From NCBI RefSeq assembly GCF_037038585.1, contig NC_092520.1, forward strand, positions 193,296,604 through 193,360,603: 64,000 nucleotides of DNA, written 5' to 3'. The DNA is from Patagioenas fasciata. Lineage: Eukaryota > Chordata > Aves > Columbiformes > Columbidae. Under the pieces are notes generated by a model. That model was not told where the DNA came from. It ran no database searches and saw only the letters and a program-made list of their open reading frames with translations. The position numbers and the translations under genes are program-made. Positions 48,273-60,878 of the stretch are shown here, one piece after another; position 1 is the stretch's first letter; each line of letters opens with the position of its first letter.

Positions 48273-51200
48273 GATTTTAAAGAGAAGGTGGTTTTTTTAC
48301 AATCAAAATAAGCACACATTTCTTAACTGTACTGCTATATAACAGAAATAAACAAATGGATACTATGGTAAGACCCTGTGCTAGCACCCAGCTAGTTCAT
48401 CTCTTCCTTCCCCCAGTTAACCAGACAGTGAACAGCCAAGGGAACTGCTTTTTAGAGAGGCAGAGTGAAGGCAATGCCTTTGGGAGGCAGAGATCTGCAC
48501 TCACTGACATATGACTTGGCTGAAAACCAAGCTGAGAAATGTGCTGATTTGGATTGTGTTATTTTATTTCACTTTATTGTTATCAATTCTAATTTTTGGA
48601 GGAGCAAGGGAACAGTTGCTGCCTGCTCCATTTTGTTTGCTCAGCCATTCCACAGAAGCCCCTGGTAGCTCGTCTTCCAGGCACAGACGTCCCAGTACCT
48701 CTGCTTCCAACATTTTATTGTGAAAAGTTACTTTTAATACAAAAAATGTATTAACCACAAGTACGTGGCTGGGATTGATGGATTTATTTTGAAGCTGGTT
48801 ATCTTTTGAGTGACATTTATCAATAGTAATCCATGGGACATTTCTCCCAATATGTAGTTTTAAGCATCAAAACCAAACATGGCTGTCTTCTCACCAATAA
48901 ATCTATGTCAGTAGAATGAAGAAGAATGGAAATTCTGCTAAGTGAAAACTTTCTGGCTGGCTGTCCACCTTCACATTTTCAATGTCGGTGTATCTCAAAT
49001 TCCTACATAAACAAATCACAATTATTTTCCCTGTAGGTTAACCTTTTTTTTTTTTTTTGATTTAACAGTGCTTCAATGCTTCCTACTTCAATAAAGATGA
49101 TCCCTAATTCAGTTTCTAGGAGATAGTCCTTGAAATGGTGGTTGTCTGAAGTGGTAGAATTATCACATACTTTAAATGTCAGCTCTGCTGAAATAGTGCA
49201 ATTAGATCACAACTGATGTGGTTTTTTTAAAAACAATCAAGCCTAATATTTAACCCTAGAATAGTCTTTGTCCGAGGAATTAATCTCACTCCTTCCACAC
49301 TAATGAAGAACACTGTGGCAGGATAAATTGTTCACTGCATAATGCACAGATTTCTGAACACTACAAAACTAACTTTAAAGGAACATAGGAAATACAATTT
49401 AGAGTTGCAGAAAGTTTTGTTCAAAATTTCACTGTAGGGCCTGATCAACTTTTAAGCAAGTGAAAATGTCTCCAGAGAGATAATTCAACTTCAAATTCCT
49501 GGTATTTCTTACCAACAATCAAATGAAGCATAACATTAAGGGCAGATCTGCAAATCTTCCTGTGAAATGGACAGGAATTTAAAAGTCTGTTTGCCTGAAG
49601 GAATAGTAAGTAAAAAAGCAATTGCAAGTCACACTACAAAACAACTGGAGCTGCAATCATGTGCTGTTTAATTGCCTGTTTGGGATCCTTGTTCACTCAC
49701 TAATCCAGTTTCAGGGATCCTAAGTGCTAGGTCAGAAACACTGAAGACAGAGAATGAAAATGTCTGGATCAGAGTAAAGTTATTCAGCAGGCTCAACTCA
49801 GAAAAAATAGTGGCTTTGTACCAGTAGATGTTGTAAGCCAGATATTATCTGTGCATGCTTAAGTCTTTGACTTTTCTACTGCTGCCCATAGGCATTTTCT
49901 CCAGTTTTCCTGCCCCTTCCTTCTTACTTCAGCAAAAGGTCATTTTACTCATCTGATTATTGTTTTATTTAAATGCAAATTCAGGATCTGTCTCTTTGGA
50001 TATTTACTAGAACTGGAACATTAATCTTAAATATCATGCACCATATCACACCTCTGGATTTCCATTTTGCTATGAAGTGCAGCACCTGATGGGACAGCCC
50101 AGCACACATCACAGCCATTGGCTTTTGCTCTGCTGTCAGCTATGAGCTTGCTATTTGCACGCTGCTTCTGCCATTCCAGTCCAGTTTGAAGTCAGGTGGA
50201 GGTACTGGATCTTCCAGGTTTCTAGGGAAGAAACCACTACAGCAATGAATAATGGTAGAAGTCCGGCAGCCCCTGCGGGTGAGCACATGTGTAGAACAGA
50301 GCAAGGCAATAACTGAAGACAAGTGAGCCAAGAACATTTCCATCCTTCCTTGCTGTGACAGCCTTGACTGCATCCTAGCAGGACAAGGGCTAGTTATATT
50401 TTCTGTAATTGTCCATAGTACTAAGGGTGTTACTTGGAGAGCATCTTGGCTTCACCTTCACACAAAGGCAGTTTGCCAGTACCAGGAAAAAAGGGGCATC
50501 CAGGAGCAATTGCTGTCACACTACAGGAGAGCAGGCGCCCATGGAGAAGAAGTAGCATTTCGGTTCAACACCTTTACACTTCAGTGGCACATCTAAGATG
50601 ATTCCACAAGCAAGAGCCAAAGCAGTCTGGCAACAATCCCACTAAGAAGTTCACACCATGTGTCCTTTACACATTTTTTTTCCTGTGTTGGATCTTAAGC
50701 ACTTTGCCTAAAGGGCTGTCTCCTACTAACAGCCCTTCTCTTGACCCTAGCTGGGCATCCTGCACCACCTTCCATTTCCAACAGGGTGGCTCCAAGCAGG
50801 CTGCAGTACATCTCCCACCTTTGTGCCATCCAAGCTGTCCCCTCCAGCCTTACAACACTGAGCAAGAGTAGAGAAAGAGGAAAGTACATATACCTGTTCT
50901 GAATTGCCAAGATCTTCAGTCATCTCTGAACTACAAAGTAAGGCTGAATGTTGATAGTTCAAGAGTTTTACCTGTTTAGGCACAGTAGTTGGGCTACAGT
51001 ACAATTTAAGAAGAGAAATGTTATGGTCTTGCTATTGTGCCATTTAGAATCAATAGCTGCAAATCCAACTACTGGAATATTTTCTTCTGGCCTGAAAAGG
51101 GATGATACTCTGGGTACATGAAATATTATAGATTATCATTAATTTCTAAACCTACAGTGGCTTTTCTCTTTTTGTGAAATCACAGCTAGAAAACGAAAAA

Positions 51201-53194
51201 TCATGAAGAAGCGAAGTATTATGGCTCATGCACGCTTTCAATTTCAAAAGTAATGTGTTGGCATTAACGACATAATACATTTTGGGATAGTTAACTACAG
51301 TTAGAAGGAAATGTAGAACATTGCAGTTACCACAGTCATGTTAACTCAGCCACATTGTACACATATAGCTCCCATCACCGTGAAATGTTTGTAACAAAGG
51401 CAGACTTAATTTCCTGTCCAGCATGCTGTGTACCTCACCTGGCCCCTTGCGACCAACGACCAACGGGTTGAAGCACTAAGGCCTCTGGAGCCATCCCAGC
51501 CTGACTGTGACTTTCTCATTAGGACATACAAAGACAGAAACGTTGCACATCAGCAACTGGTTTAAAAATGCAGTTGCTAATGGTGATCTAAGGCAACACA
51601 GGAATTCGTGGCACAGCTTAGGCCTGCAGTTTGGCCTGTATAGCCAGACTGCTGTTCGGTACAAATTGAACTGAAGTGTGTACCATCTAAGATATTTTTA
51701 TCTTTTTAAATTTCCTCAGTTTTTAGCATTTTGATTCACAATATTCACATTGTTATATTGTTGTACTTGAAGCTTTGATAGTTTAATAGCAACATAAAAT
51801 AATCACTGCCTTTTTCTGTTTATCAGGCTGTTATCACAAATAAAATCCTAGCTGAACAAATAATCTCTCACACATTAAACTAAACATAACAGAAGCAAAA
51901 GGAAGTACAGATGTACCAGTGGACAAGCTCCATTTTTAGTAGAGCTAGTGATGTTTATAACGAGTAGATTTTCTTTAGAAAGCACTAAAAAATATCTGAA
52001 GGATTGCTCAGAGTCACTTCAAATGGTCTAAATTTACAAAGACTCTACAGAAGCAAGCAGCACTAGAAGATCACTCTTAAAAAAAGCAAAAAACAAAACT
52101 GAACAAAACCAAAACAAAATGAACCAAACCAAACAAACAAACACACACACAAAAAAAATCTACCTAAAGGTTCCCAACAAATCTAATAGAAATGAGACCA
52201 CCTTGCTGACCTGGAGTTTCACATGTTTTTCCCCTTGCTGCCATTGTGCAATGCTTTATTTGGGGTAAAAAAAAAGAGTGATGGTGAGAGCAAGACAGAG
52301 AGAGAGAAAAAAAATAAAGCCTTGAGGAAAAAATCGCCAGTATTTCTTGGAACTGGTACTTCTGCGTCCACATTGAAGTGTCTTTGTACTGTGAACCACA
52401 AGATCACTTTGAAAAGTTTTGTTATTCACTAAATGACAATACTCAGACAACTAAGAGCACAGCTATATTGTTTTATGTCAGAAGAGCTCTCCATGATCTG
52501 AATTCTCTTTCTGGAAATGATTTTGTGTTATTGTGTGAGAGCATGTATGAATGTCTGACTTTATGTATCATTTTTGCAGCTAATCAGAAATTAACTGGAA
52601 TCTGGCTGCCCTGGAGATTGCCTGCTACAGATTTCTTCTGCTGCTGTCAGTGACTTAAATTCAACCTGCAAGCCAGGGACTGATCCAATGCCATTGCACA
52701 GCCACCCTCACCGAACCTGGAGAAGGTGTCGTGTTTTAGGTTCACACCAAGCACAGTTCTAGCCCAGCTTCCCCTGGATCCAGAGGCCAGGTGCACACCG
52801 GGTGAGGATGTCCACATAAAATATTGGGCTCAGACCATTTCTGCTCATGATTGAAAGTGGTAACTATCATCCAAGAGTAATCAGGTCCATCTATGGAGCG
52901 AATTGATTTCATTCTAGCTCTTAATGAGCAGGTACCAAAGTGATAAAAGAGAACAGTGAAATACCCTCTCAATCAGCCCCGTGGGCAATTCTTGCCTGGT
53001 GAAACAGAGACTGAAAGGACAAAGTGGTATAAAGTAGTTCAAAATGTTGCACCCGTTCAAAGAGTAGGTTAAAAATCCTTCCTTCCCAAGGCTTCAAGTG
53101 CATCTTCTTCTCATCACTTTAAATCTGTTTCGTAAGATAGTGACTGGGTGATAATGAACGCTATCCATTTACTGCTCTTGCTGAATATGTTGGT
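48273..53194. other. Stretch without recognised gene
   Basis: Unique sequence with a 15-T run at 49044-49058, an A/C-only tract at 52079-52158 and a purine-rich AG patch at about 52283-52313. Nothing else was recognised. Confidence 0.55.
52079..52158. repeat. A/C-rich low-complexity tract
   Basis: CAAAA, CCAAA and CAAA units end in (AC)n and A8. Its reverse complement resembles the GT tract at 39220. Confidence 0.85.
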
Positions 53195-53245
53195 TAATCG
53201 TGCACAACACTTTGAAGATAAAGCACTGTGTTGTTAATAAACACA
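53195..53245 (+). repeat. Possible MIR/L2-like SINE tail
   Basis: GGTTAATCGTGCACAACACT and TTGAAGATAAAGCACTGTGT resemble the tail 'attaattgtaaagcactttgaagatgaaaagcactgtat'. It is short, and only the end is recognisable. Confidence 0.4.
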
Positions 53246-54111
53246 GTGTAATGTTTCTCTCATGCTTTTTTTAGCACTCCTCTTACTTTGTCCAAGGTGT
53301 AAATACCTCACTGCAGGTACAGGGTCCAGGCTGGCCGGCTGCTGGGGCCACATGCTGATTTTGGCTGAAGGCTTTCACACCAATTGTTCTGTGGCTGTTT
53401 CCCTCCATTGCCAACGCATCACACTGTCTCTTGCTGTTGTTTCCTCACTTGCTTGTTCAGGGGCAGGATAAGGGAATTTCAATGATTTCTGGTGAAAAGG
53501 GCCCTTCCTTTACAGCAGGCTGTCATTTCCCCTTGCCTAATACACAAAGAAAGCTGCCAACAGGAGCACAACTGCTTTCATTGGCTGCTAACAGCCTTTG
53601 AGTGGAACAAAACCACGAAAAGAGAAGAAACACTAATTTCCCCTTCACTCTTTGCACCCTGACTCAGACTAACATTAGGGGGGCAATTTTCTTGGAGGAC
53701 AGAAAGAACCTTCCTTTTCCTGGCCACAGGAGTGTGACAGAAGAGGTTGCTGAAATCAGCTGTTAGCACAGATTGATGTGTTTTTCACACATTAAAAAAA
53801 AACAACAAAACAAAACAAAACAAAAAAAACCAAAACCAACAAACTTTCACTTCATTTTCCATTTTAGACTTCTGCAGTTCATGTTTTGGAAAGACAATGA
53901 TTATTTCTTTCACATGTAATTGCAGGCATGTACTGGTTTAAAGGTATTCATAACTCAGAAAAGCACTATGTGAAAATAAAGAAACAATGCGAAAACTTAA
54001 CTGCTAACACGAGCTGTCAGTGAGAATTAAACCTTCTGCAAGGCACCCGTGGCAACCTCACCTGAGTTCAGAGAGCTGCTCCACTAGCTGATAGAAACAC
54101 CAAGCTCCTGG
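53246..54111. other. Stretch without recognised gene
   Basis: This contains an A/C-rich run of CAAAA units at 53794-53843. Nothing else was recognised. Confidence 0.55.
53794..53843. repeat. (CAAAA)n / A-rich simple repeat
   Basis: A9, then CAA and CAAAA units, A8 and CCAAAACC. Confidence 0.9.
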
Positions 54112-54232
54112 GAACTGATCCTGCCAACACTTACACATGTGCTTCATCTTAAACCGATAAAAATACTCCCATTTGGGCTATCAATATGCACAGAGTTAAC
54201 AATGCACTGCAAATGCTGGTGAGATCAAGACC
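54112..54232. repeat. Fossil palindromic (foldback) amniote repeat
   Basis: The left arm reads CTGATCCTGCCAACACTTAC then ACATGTGCTTCATCTTAAAC. The right arm, read on the opposite strand, gives AGGTCTTGATCTCACCAGCA and TTTGCAGTGCATTGTTAACT. The two arms are imperfect inverted copies around ACTCCCATTTGGG. Both match, from memory, an old palindromic repeat of reptiles and birds with 'cctgatcctgcaaacacttatgcatgtgcttaactttaagca' arms. It is distinct from, but built like, the element at 11452. Confidence 0.65.
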
Positions 54233-57200
54233 TGAATCCGGGAGACCAAACCTGCAAAAGTTCTCAGTGGGTCACATATCTCAAGCATTCAGAGAGAAAC
54301 AAGATTTTGGTTTTAAGCTGTTGCTGCTGAGAATAATATCCAAAGCAACTAAAAATGAAGGAAAATGTCTCCTTCATTCTGTCTAAGACACACAACAGTC
54401 ATGTTCCTGCTTATAGAGATATTTCACACAGAAACCAAATTATCAAAATCAGTCAGGTCTGTAGCTGATCCCCTGGATCTTTTTCAGTGTTAAAACTGTG
54501 GCAGCAACTATTTGAATCCCTTCCCATACCTGAAACATACCTAGACCTCTCCCTGCTTCAATCCCTTGATGCTTAACAGCCTAAGATCACATTTTTCCTT
54601 TATGAGAACACTGATTTGGCTTTTTCTACCTCTATACCTATTTTTACGAAATTTCTAGGACTTTAACATATGAAACCTGAAGTTGGGTCATGGTTCCAAA
54701 TTTATTATGGGGTAACAAATAAAAATTCAAAACATCACTGCATAGGTCTTCTTTCCTTAGGAAAACACAGTAAAAATAAGATGCATGTCAAACCACAAAA
54801 AACTGCTAAAGTATTCATGAACAGATGCGGTACATGAAGTTATTTTTCTTTCTGCCCTTCTTTACTGAACTAGATTTAAATGTGCTCTATAGCAATACTT
54901 ATCATGAGCCTATAATACCGTACTGTGATCCACAGTAGTAACCATTTTGAATATGATGCTATTAACAAACAGAAGTCATCTGTCTGCTGAAATTCCATCA
55001 GACTATTCCATTCTGAGGTCAAAAATGTTTTTCTCCTCTCCATCTGCTATAATTTTGGAGATTTGTTGAGTAAAGAAGACAAAAGCTCTGAACACTGAGC
55101 AAATCTATTTTAAGGAGTATATTTATCACAAATCTAATGTGTTGGCTGACTAATAACAACATACATGTGTGCACTGCGCTTGCCAGATAATATCAACATT
55201 TCCAAATAGTTACCACATTTACAATTAAAATAATGTATTTGCCAAATGTTTGGTTGTTTTTCTTTATTTTATTCAAATGATGTTTTCTCTTCTGGTTGAA
55301 GTACAGAACAAAATTTCCTGAGTATCAGAAGTAAAACATTAGAGAGAGATTCTAATGTCCGATAGAGCCTCATGCAGCTCTCAGCCATACAATATTGCTG
55401 AGATAATATCAGGCTTGTCAGTCCTGTAGGAGGCCTAAGAGCATCCTAACAAGGAAAACTGAAATGGGGGTTTAAAATTTGCCTTTTACAACTTCCCTGC
55501 TTGTCAGTTGCAATTCTCCAGCCATTTCTCATGTCATATGATTTCTGGCTTCTGCTGACCTGCCTTCTGTCTCCATCCTTCTGTAAGCGGTGGAGACAGG
55601 AGAGGTGGATGGCAGCGGGAGTTCACATGCACAGCGTTTGTACACCCCACGATAGCTGGTATGCAGAAAGCTTAGTATTTGAGTCTTCCTACGGCATTAT
55701 TGGCTTCTGCTCTGGGGCTGGCCTGGGGGTAGAATCTTAGAGAAAAATAGATGATCAAAGAAGAATTAAAACAGTATTGCCTCGTTGTAACATTCTCATT
55801 CCTAAACCTCCCATCTACTTCAAGTGCAGGCAGCTGCAGCTTCAGAGGAGTGTAGGAGCTGAAGCTCAGGTCGTGCTAAAAACACAGATTTCAGAAGAGA
55901 AAACCCAAATGAAACACCTGGTGATTGCTTCCCATGACTTCTTTTCCCCTCTAACAGCAAGAACGGATGTTGAGCCTGACCCAGTGGCTGATCCAGTGGT
56001 CGGCTGCCTCAGTGTCCTGCTCCCTCACCCCACTCCAATCTATATGCCGCTCCTGGCACCATCTTGACCTTGTGGTAAAGCAGCTCTGGGATCAATATCA
56101 TCAGGCATTCTGGAAGCAGAAAAAAATATATCACTTTTTCTTGTTTTCTAATGGTTGGTTTCCAATAGAGGCTCATTATGGGATCAGATATGTACCAGAG
56201 CTGGACAAAGAGATGCTGGGGGATTACATGGTCAGAAGTAGGGAAGGGGATGGGGACCATCAATCATGGAAGAGAACCTTAAACCAGCCTAGCCATAATA
56301 TGATACCCCTCCTGAAGAAATTAATTATCAAGGACATGCTGGGAGGAGAAGAACAGTGTAACAAAGGGACCGAGTGTTCATTAATCTTCATTTGCTACTC
56401 TCAGTGTTCATTTGCTCACTTCCATGTAGCACCATGCTGAGAATACTGCTTGGGAGAGGCACCAGAGGTAGTTGCTGTGTAGTTAGGGCGAAGATTTGGG
56501 AGATGGAGTTGCTGGCTACAAGCTCCAGTTGCTGCTTTAGTGTGTCTCTAGATGAACAATGACTTCAGAATCGTCCCTGTTGTTCAGGCATCAAGCTGTT
56601 AGAGGAAAGAAGGCTGCCCCAGGAGTCACATCACTGGGTTAGAGTTGCATTGATAGAGCATTTTAGTTTGGACACTGGGCAGTTAAGCATGACCTAGCTT
56701 AATTCTATCATGTAAAAGGAGTGCAGCTTTGTCTGGTTAGACCTCTACATGTATATTTGGTTATTTTCGCTAATGGCAGTGTTTATCCTCTTGAACATTT
56801 ATTTTGCTAGTTAATTTAAGTTACATATTATTACTTTTATATCATTTTCCTCCTCAGCAAGAAAGAAAAAAAAAAAAAAAGAAGAAAGAGGCTGAATGCA
56901 AAACAAAACAATTCCAGCAAGACTAAATAACACCTTCAGGGTACTATAACACTGGTATCGGTCATTTAATCATAGTAGGCTTTACCTTCACTAGAAGTAT
57001 TGCCATAGTTAAAGAACAAAAACCATCCACTGCAAGGCTCTGCCCTTCCCTTACCAACATGGCCCAATTCTCCTCCAGCCCAGTGCCCCATTTCCTCATA
57101 GGCTTTTTAGTTCAGACTTCCGAGTTTCAGAAAACAGCGGTACACCTCGCAGAGCACGTGAGGTGATCTTTCCACTGCCGGTATGGGCTCAGCTGAAGGA

Positions 57201-57339
57201 CTATGGCCAGTGATAAAATCAGCATTTCAAGGATGAAGCTGCCCGCTTACACAAGTCCAAAAAATAATCAGAGACATAGGAAAGAGTCTACATGAGAAGT
57301 TGAATGAAGGAGGGAGGAGGAGTGCAAAGAAATGAAGGC
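54233..57339. other. Stretch without recognised gene
   Basis: The longest plus-strand open frame of the window lies here (55967-56440, 157 codons). It has no recognisable domain, no Kozak-like or splice context I trust, and no family resemblance. A 15-A run lies at 56866-56880. Confidence 0.5.
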
Positions 57340-57665
57340 TGAGAGAAGGTATAATCACAGTCTTCAAATATGTAAAGGGGTTTTGTGAAGGGGCAGGAAC
57401 AACCTTCCTGTTTTCAGCATCCTTGTTAGCATAAGGAGCAAAGTATTTAATCTGCAGCAAGGAAGATTCAGATGGGATATTAGTATGACAGTAACAGTTA
57501 AGCAGTAGATAGATGGCCTGCAAAATGCTCAGACCTCTGTCACTGGAGATTTTTAATAGACGGGACCAAATGCACCAAAATTTACCTATAGGTGTAGATG
57601 ATACTGCTCCAAGCCAAGAGTACGCACCAGATACCTCAGAGGTCCTTGCCAGCCCTCTGCACAGC
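57340..57665 (+). mobile_element. Old CR1 LINE 3' end
   Basis: The plus strand follows the end of a reptile/avian CR1 in order: GGTATAATCACAGTCTTCAA, ATATGTAAAGGGGTTT, AATCTGCAGCAAGGAAGATT, GGGATATTAGTATGACAGTA, CAGTTAAGCAGTAGATAGAT, TGTCACTGGAGATTTTTAAT, and finally CAGATACCTCAGAGGTCCTT then GCCAGCCCT. The copy is diverged. The 166-codon minus-strand open frame here (57227-57727) runs antisense through it and is therefore not a gene. No terminal short-repeat array is preserved. Confidence 0.75.
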
Positions 57666-58145
57666 AGATGTGGTCCCAGCAGAAAGGCCATGTGGTGCAG
57701 AGGGACACCGGTGCGGTGCGTCTGCACTCAAGGGTGCCTCTTCATGCAACAAGCCTTGGGAGGAGGCAGCACGCTGGCTGTGGCTGGGTATTGTGACCCC
57801 TCCTCCTTTTAGAGACATCGGAGCTGAACTGTATTAATCCTGTAAAACTTTTCTTGAAATGAAGAAACATTCAGAACTACCTAAAATATTATCAGATTCC
57901 TGATTTTCCTGAGCCACTGTGCAAGATAGTTCCATAGTTGATTTGATGTGACTGAATTTTGTTCAGCTCTCACAAATTTTATTCCAGGCTTTGTGTTCTG
58001 CCTTGTCCCAGAGGAGCACAGTTTCTGCAAGAATTATTGGAGTGAAATATAGCCACAGCCTCAACTATTAATTGCTTTGGAAGTGAAGACCCAGGCTCTC
58101 TTACATTGTATCCAGGGAAGGAATATGAGCACTGACTTGGTGCAC

Positions 58146-58176
<31 letters not shown>

Positions 58177-58177
58177 T
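58146..58177. repeat. Compound (AT)n(AC)n microsatellite
   Basis: About 11 to 12 AT units pass directly into about 4 CA units. Confidence 0.95.
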
Positions 58178-60593
58178 ACATAAACCAGAGCCATTGGAAA
58201 ACTGAGTATCTGAGTTTTGCACTTGTGGAATCCTACACAATCTCTCACAATTCACTTCAGATTGCCTGAATTCCAGTTATCTGACATGCCTGTGATAAAC
58301 ATGGGGGTTATTACATCCTGAGTCATTGTCCAGAAAAAAATAACTTAATCTTCTAATAATCTAAATCATGAAGAACAAAAAAAAAAAAAAGGCATTTTTG
58401 AAACTGATGCAAAGACAACACTGAGATTTTGCAATATCCTGATGAACAAGAGCTGTTTACTGTGAACAGAAGACAGCAACTGCATTTTGGCCAGTTCTTT
58501 GCAGCACCTCTCTCTGAGGGCAAATGCCACTTAATTCTGGCTTGGGTCCAAGTGAACCAACTACCTTCATCAGGAGTATTTCTTTAGGTTCTCTGACACA
58601 ATGGCAAAGGCGCTCAAAATATGATTAATGGCAATAGAAGATCATAACAAAGGTCAACGGTTTTTCAGCTCTATGCCAGTGTTCTTAAACCAGAGATTTG
58701 GATCCAGATATTTCACCTACTGATGTCTGGCAGTTTTCATATGGCAGACTGAGGTTGAACTAGAGTTCTGATAGCCAAAAGTCACAGTGACGGGCAGAGC
58801 AATTGAAACTCTCTTAGTCCATTTTCATGCTGCTATCTAACCAAAATCATTTGAGTTGGATGTCCCAGGCCTCAGTACAAACCTCATGATTTATGTATGC
58901 CAAAAGCTGCTTTCGAAAACACTCATCCTTTTACCATCTCCCACGAGCATCAAAATGTCCAACATGTCTAGCAGGATGCCATGTATTTATTTTTCACGTT
59001 GCTCATGAAGAAAAGCTGCTTTAGTAAACCCACATGGGGTGGCAAGCAGCATTAAGTAACTGAAGTTTCCCGTTGATTACCCCATTCCATCTCCTCCCTG
59101 TGGCAGAAACAGATGTGATTTTTCTACCAATTTCATTGACATGAAAATAACCACTTTTAAAATCAGGGCTAATGAGATAGAAAAGTACAACAAAAAATTG
59201 CTCAAAACCTGTAAATATGGACACTGAATTGCAGCTATTTGACATGCCGAGCCACAACAATGACACATGATTTATTGATTAGTTGCCATCACATGATGGA
59301 AGCTCAGCTAGTCATTTAAAATACCCATCTTCCTACAAATAAAAAGGTAAAATACAGCCTCAGTGTTAGTAGTCAATACTTTATTTTTCTATCTTACCTT
59401 AGGTGTCATCAATGAATTTTGACTGATCTAAGCCTTTTAAACTGGTAAATGCTTCTCTAATTCTATTTTACCATATTAGACTCCTACTATTTTAGCTATA
59501 TGTTCAACTACTATAGTTCAGATACATTTGTATAGTATAAACACAAATTTCCTGCAATATGTTCCAAAAATATTAATTAAACAATATCTGAAATTACTGA
59601 TGTAAAAAGATGCATTATTTCCAGGATAAAACAGTTAAACATATTTTCCACTGCTGAACAGAACACTGTAATCATGTCTTCTTACTTGTAATTGTCTTCC
59701 CACAGTCCAGCTCTCTGTAATAAAACCACTTCAGATATTAGTAGATAATGAGATTCTATTATTTTTTCTACAATACAGATATATTTATAGCAGTGTGCAT
59801 GACAGTTAACTAATTCCAATAGCCAGTTCTCCAACCAGTTGCAGAATTAGCAATACCAGTGAGCGTGAGTATATTAGCGGTGGTTAATATGGATGGTTAC
59901 TTTGTGATAGCAGAACAGTGGCTTTGGAACTTAGCTAGGCAGCTGCCTTAATTGAAGTTGGAAATGCTGGTTTGTCTGGCTTATATATATGTGTGTGTGC
60001 ATGTTTGTGAAGGCTCTATTTAAACAGAAAAAGGAGAAGACAAAAAAGGGCAGGGCCAAATACTAGTTTTCAGGATTTTATATTAATTTTTCTTTTAGCT
60101 ACACTTGGAAACAACACTAAACTTTCTGCTGAAATTTCTTATCATACTTTGACTATTTTTAAAATTAAATTCCACAGAAAATTCAAGGTAGCATTAAAAA
60201 ATACAATCATCACCCATATGAACCTCTTAATTACGCAAGGATCTCTTCACTGGGCTCACACAGAACTGGCTATGACCAGGGCAATGTCAGAATGTCACGT
60301 CTTGACTGCCAGGGCTGCTACTTGTAGTAGTTACACATCTGTGTATAGACATTGCACACATCCATATAAGGTTTTCTGCAGATTCCACATGGAAATTGTA
60401 TCCAGGGCCTGCTGGTTTTATATCTCATACCTTTGTGCAGCAATTTATATCTGTAGCAACGTATATGCAAAATGTCTGCTAAACTAAACAAAAGCAAAAT
60501 TCTGACTGGGTGAGGTTTTGCACAGGGGTAAAAAAATGTACCAAGTCAGGGTTGGTTAGAAAATACCAAAACCCACAGACACTTTCCAGAATC

Positions 60594-60610
60594 AAAAAAA
60601 AAAAAAAAAA
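60594..60610. repeat. Poly(A) run, 17 A
   Basis: Uninterrupted A run. No retroposed body is recognisable upstream. Confidence 0.95.
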
Positions 60611-60801
60611 GGAAATCCTCCAATTAATCTAAGGTTATTTTGTTATTTTATCCTTAAACATTTTGTGGGGAATTGTTGGAAAATGGGCACTGAGAAATCC
60701 ATCAGCCTCAAAAACCCCTCAAATATACACAAATTGATCTGCCATGTGAGTTTGGTGCAAAGGGCATGAAAGTCAGGATGTGCGCAGTGACATTTCACAA
60801 A

Positions 60802-60878
60802 TCTAATAATAACACCTTAGATTTATCTGGCACTTTTCATCCAGAAAATACATCCCAGAGTGATTTATGGACTGTAAA
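60802..60878 (-). repeat. Ancient MIR/L2-like tail
   Basis: AATAATAACACCTTAGATTT, ATCTGGCACTTTTCATCCAG and AAAATACATCCCAGAGTGAT read as the reverse complement of the old tail 'gctttgagat...ggatgaaaagtgctatataaat'. Only the tail is kept. The adjoining body is not recognisable. Confidence 0.55.

Larger units (their letters stand above)
57666..60801. other. Stretch without recognised gene
   Basis: A short GC-richer patch (57666-57800) is followed by AT-rich sequence. It contains an (AT)n-(AC)n compound repeat at 58146-58177, a 14-A run at 58377-58390, a TA/TG run at 59982-59999 and a 17-A run at 60594-60610. Confidence 0.55.

Noticed and set aside
49845..49885. Possible further fossil foldback repeat (TGCATGCTTAAGTC word)
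   Set aside because: Only one short word matches. No second arm found.
57227..57727. 166-codon minus-strand open frame
   Set aside because: Antisense to an old CR1 3' end on the plus strand, and the peptide resembles nothing.
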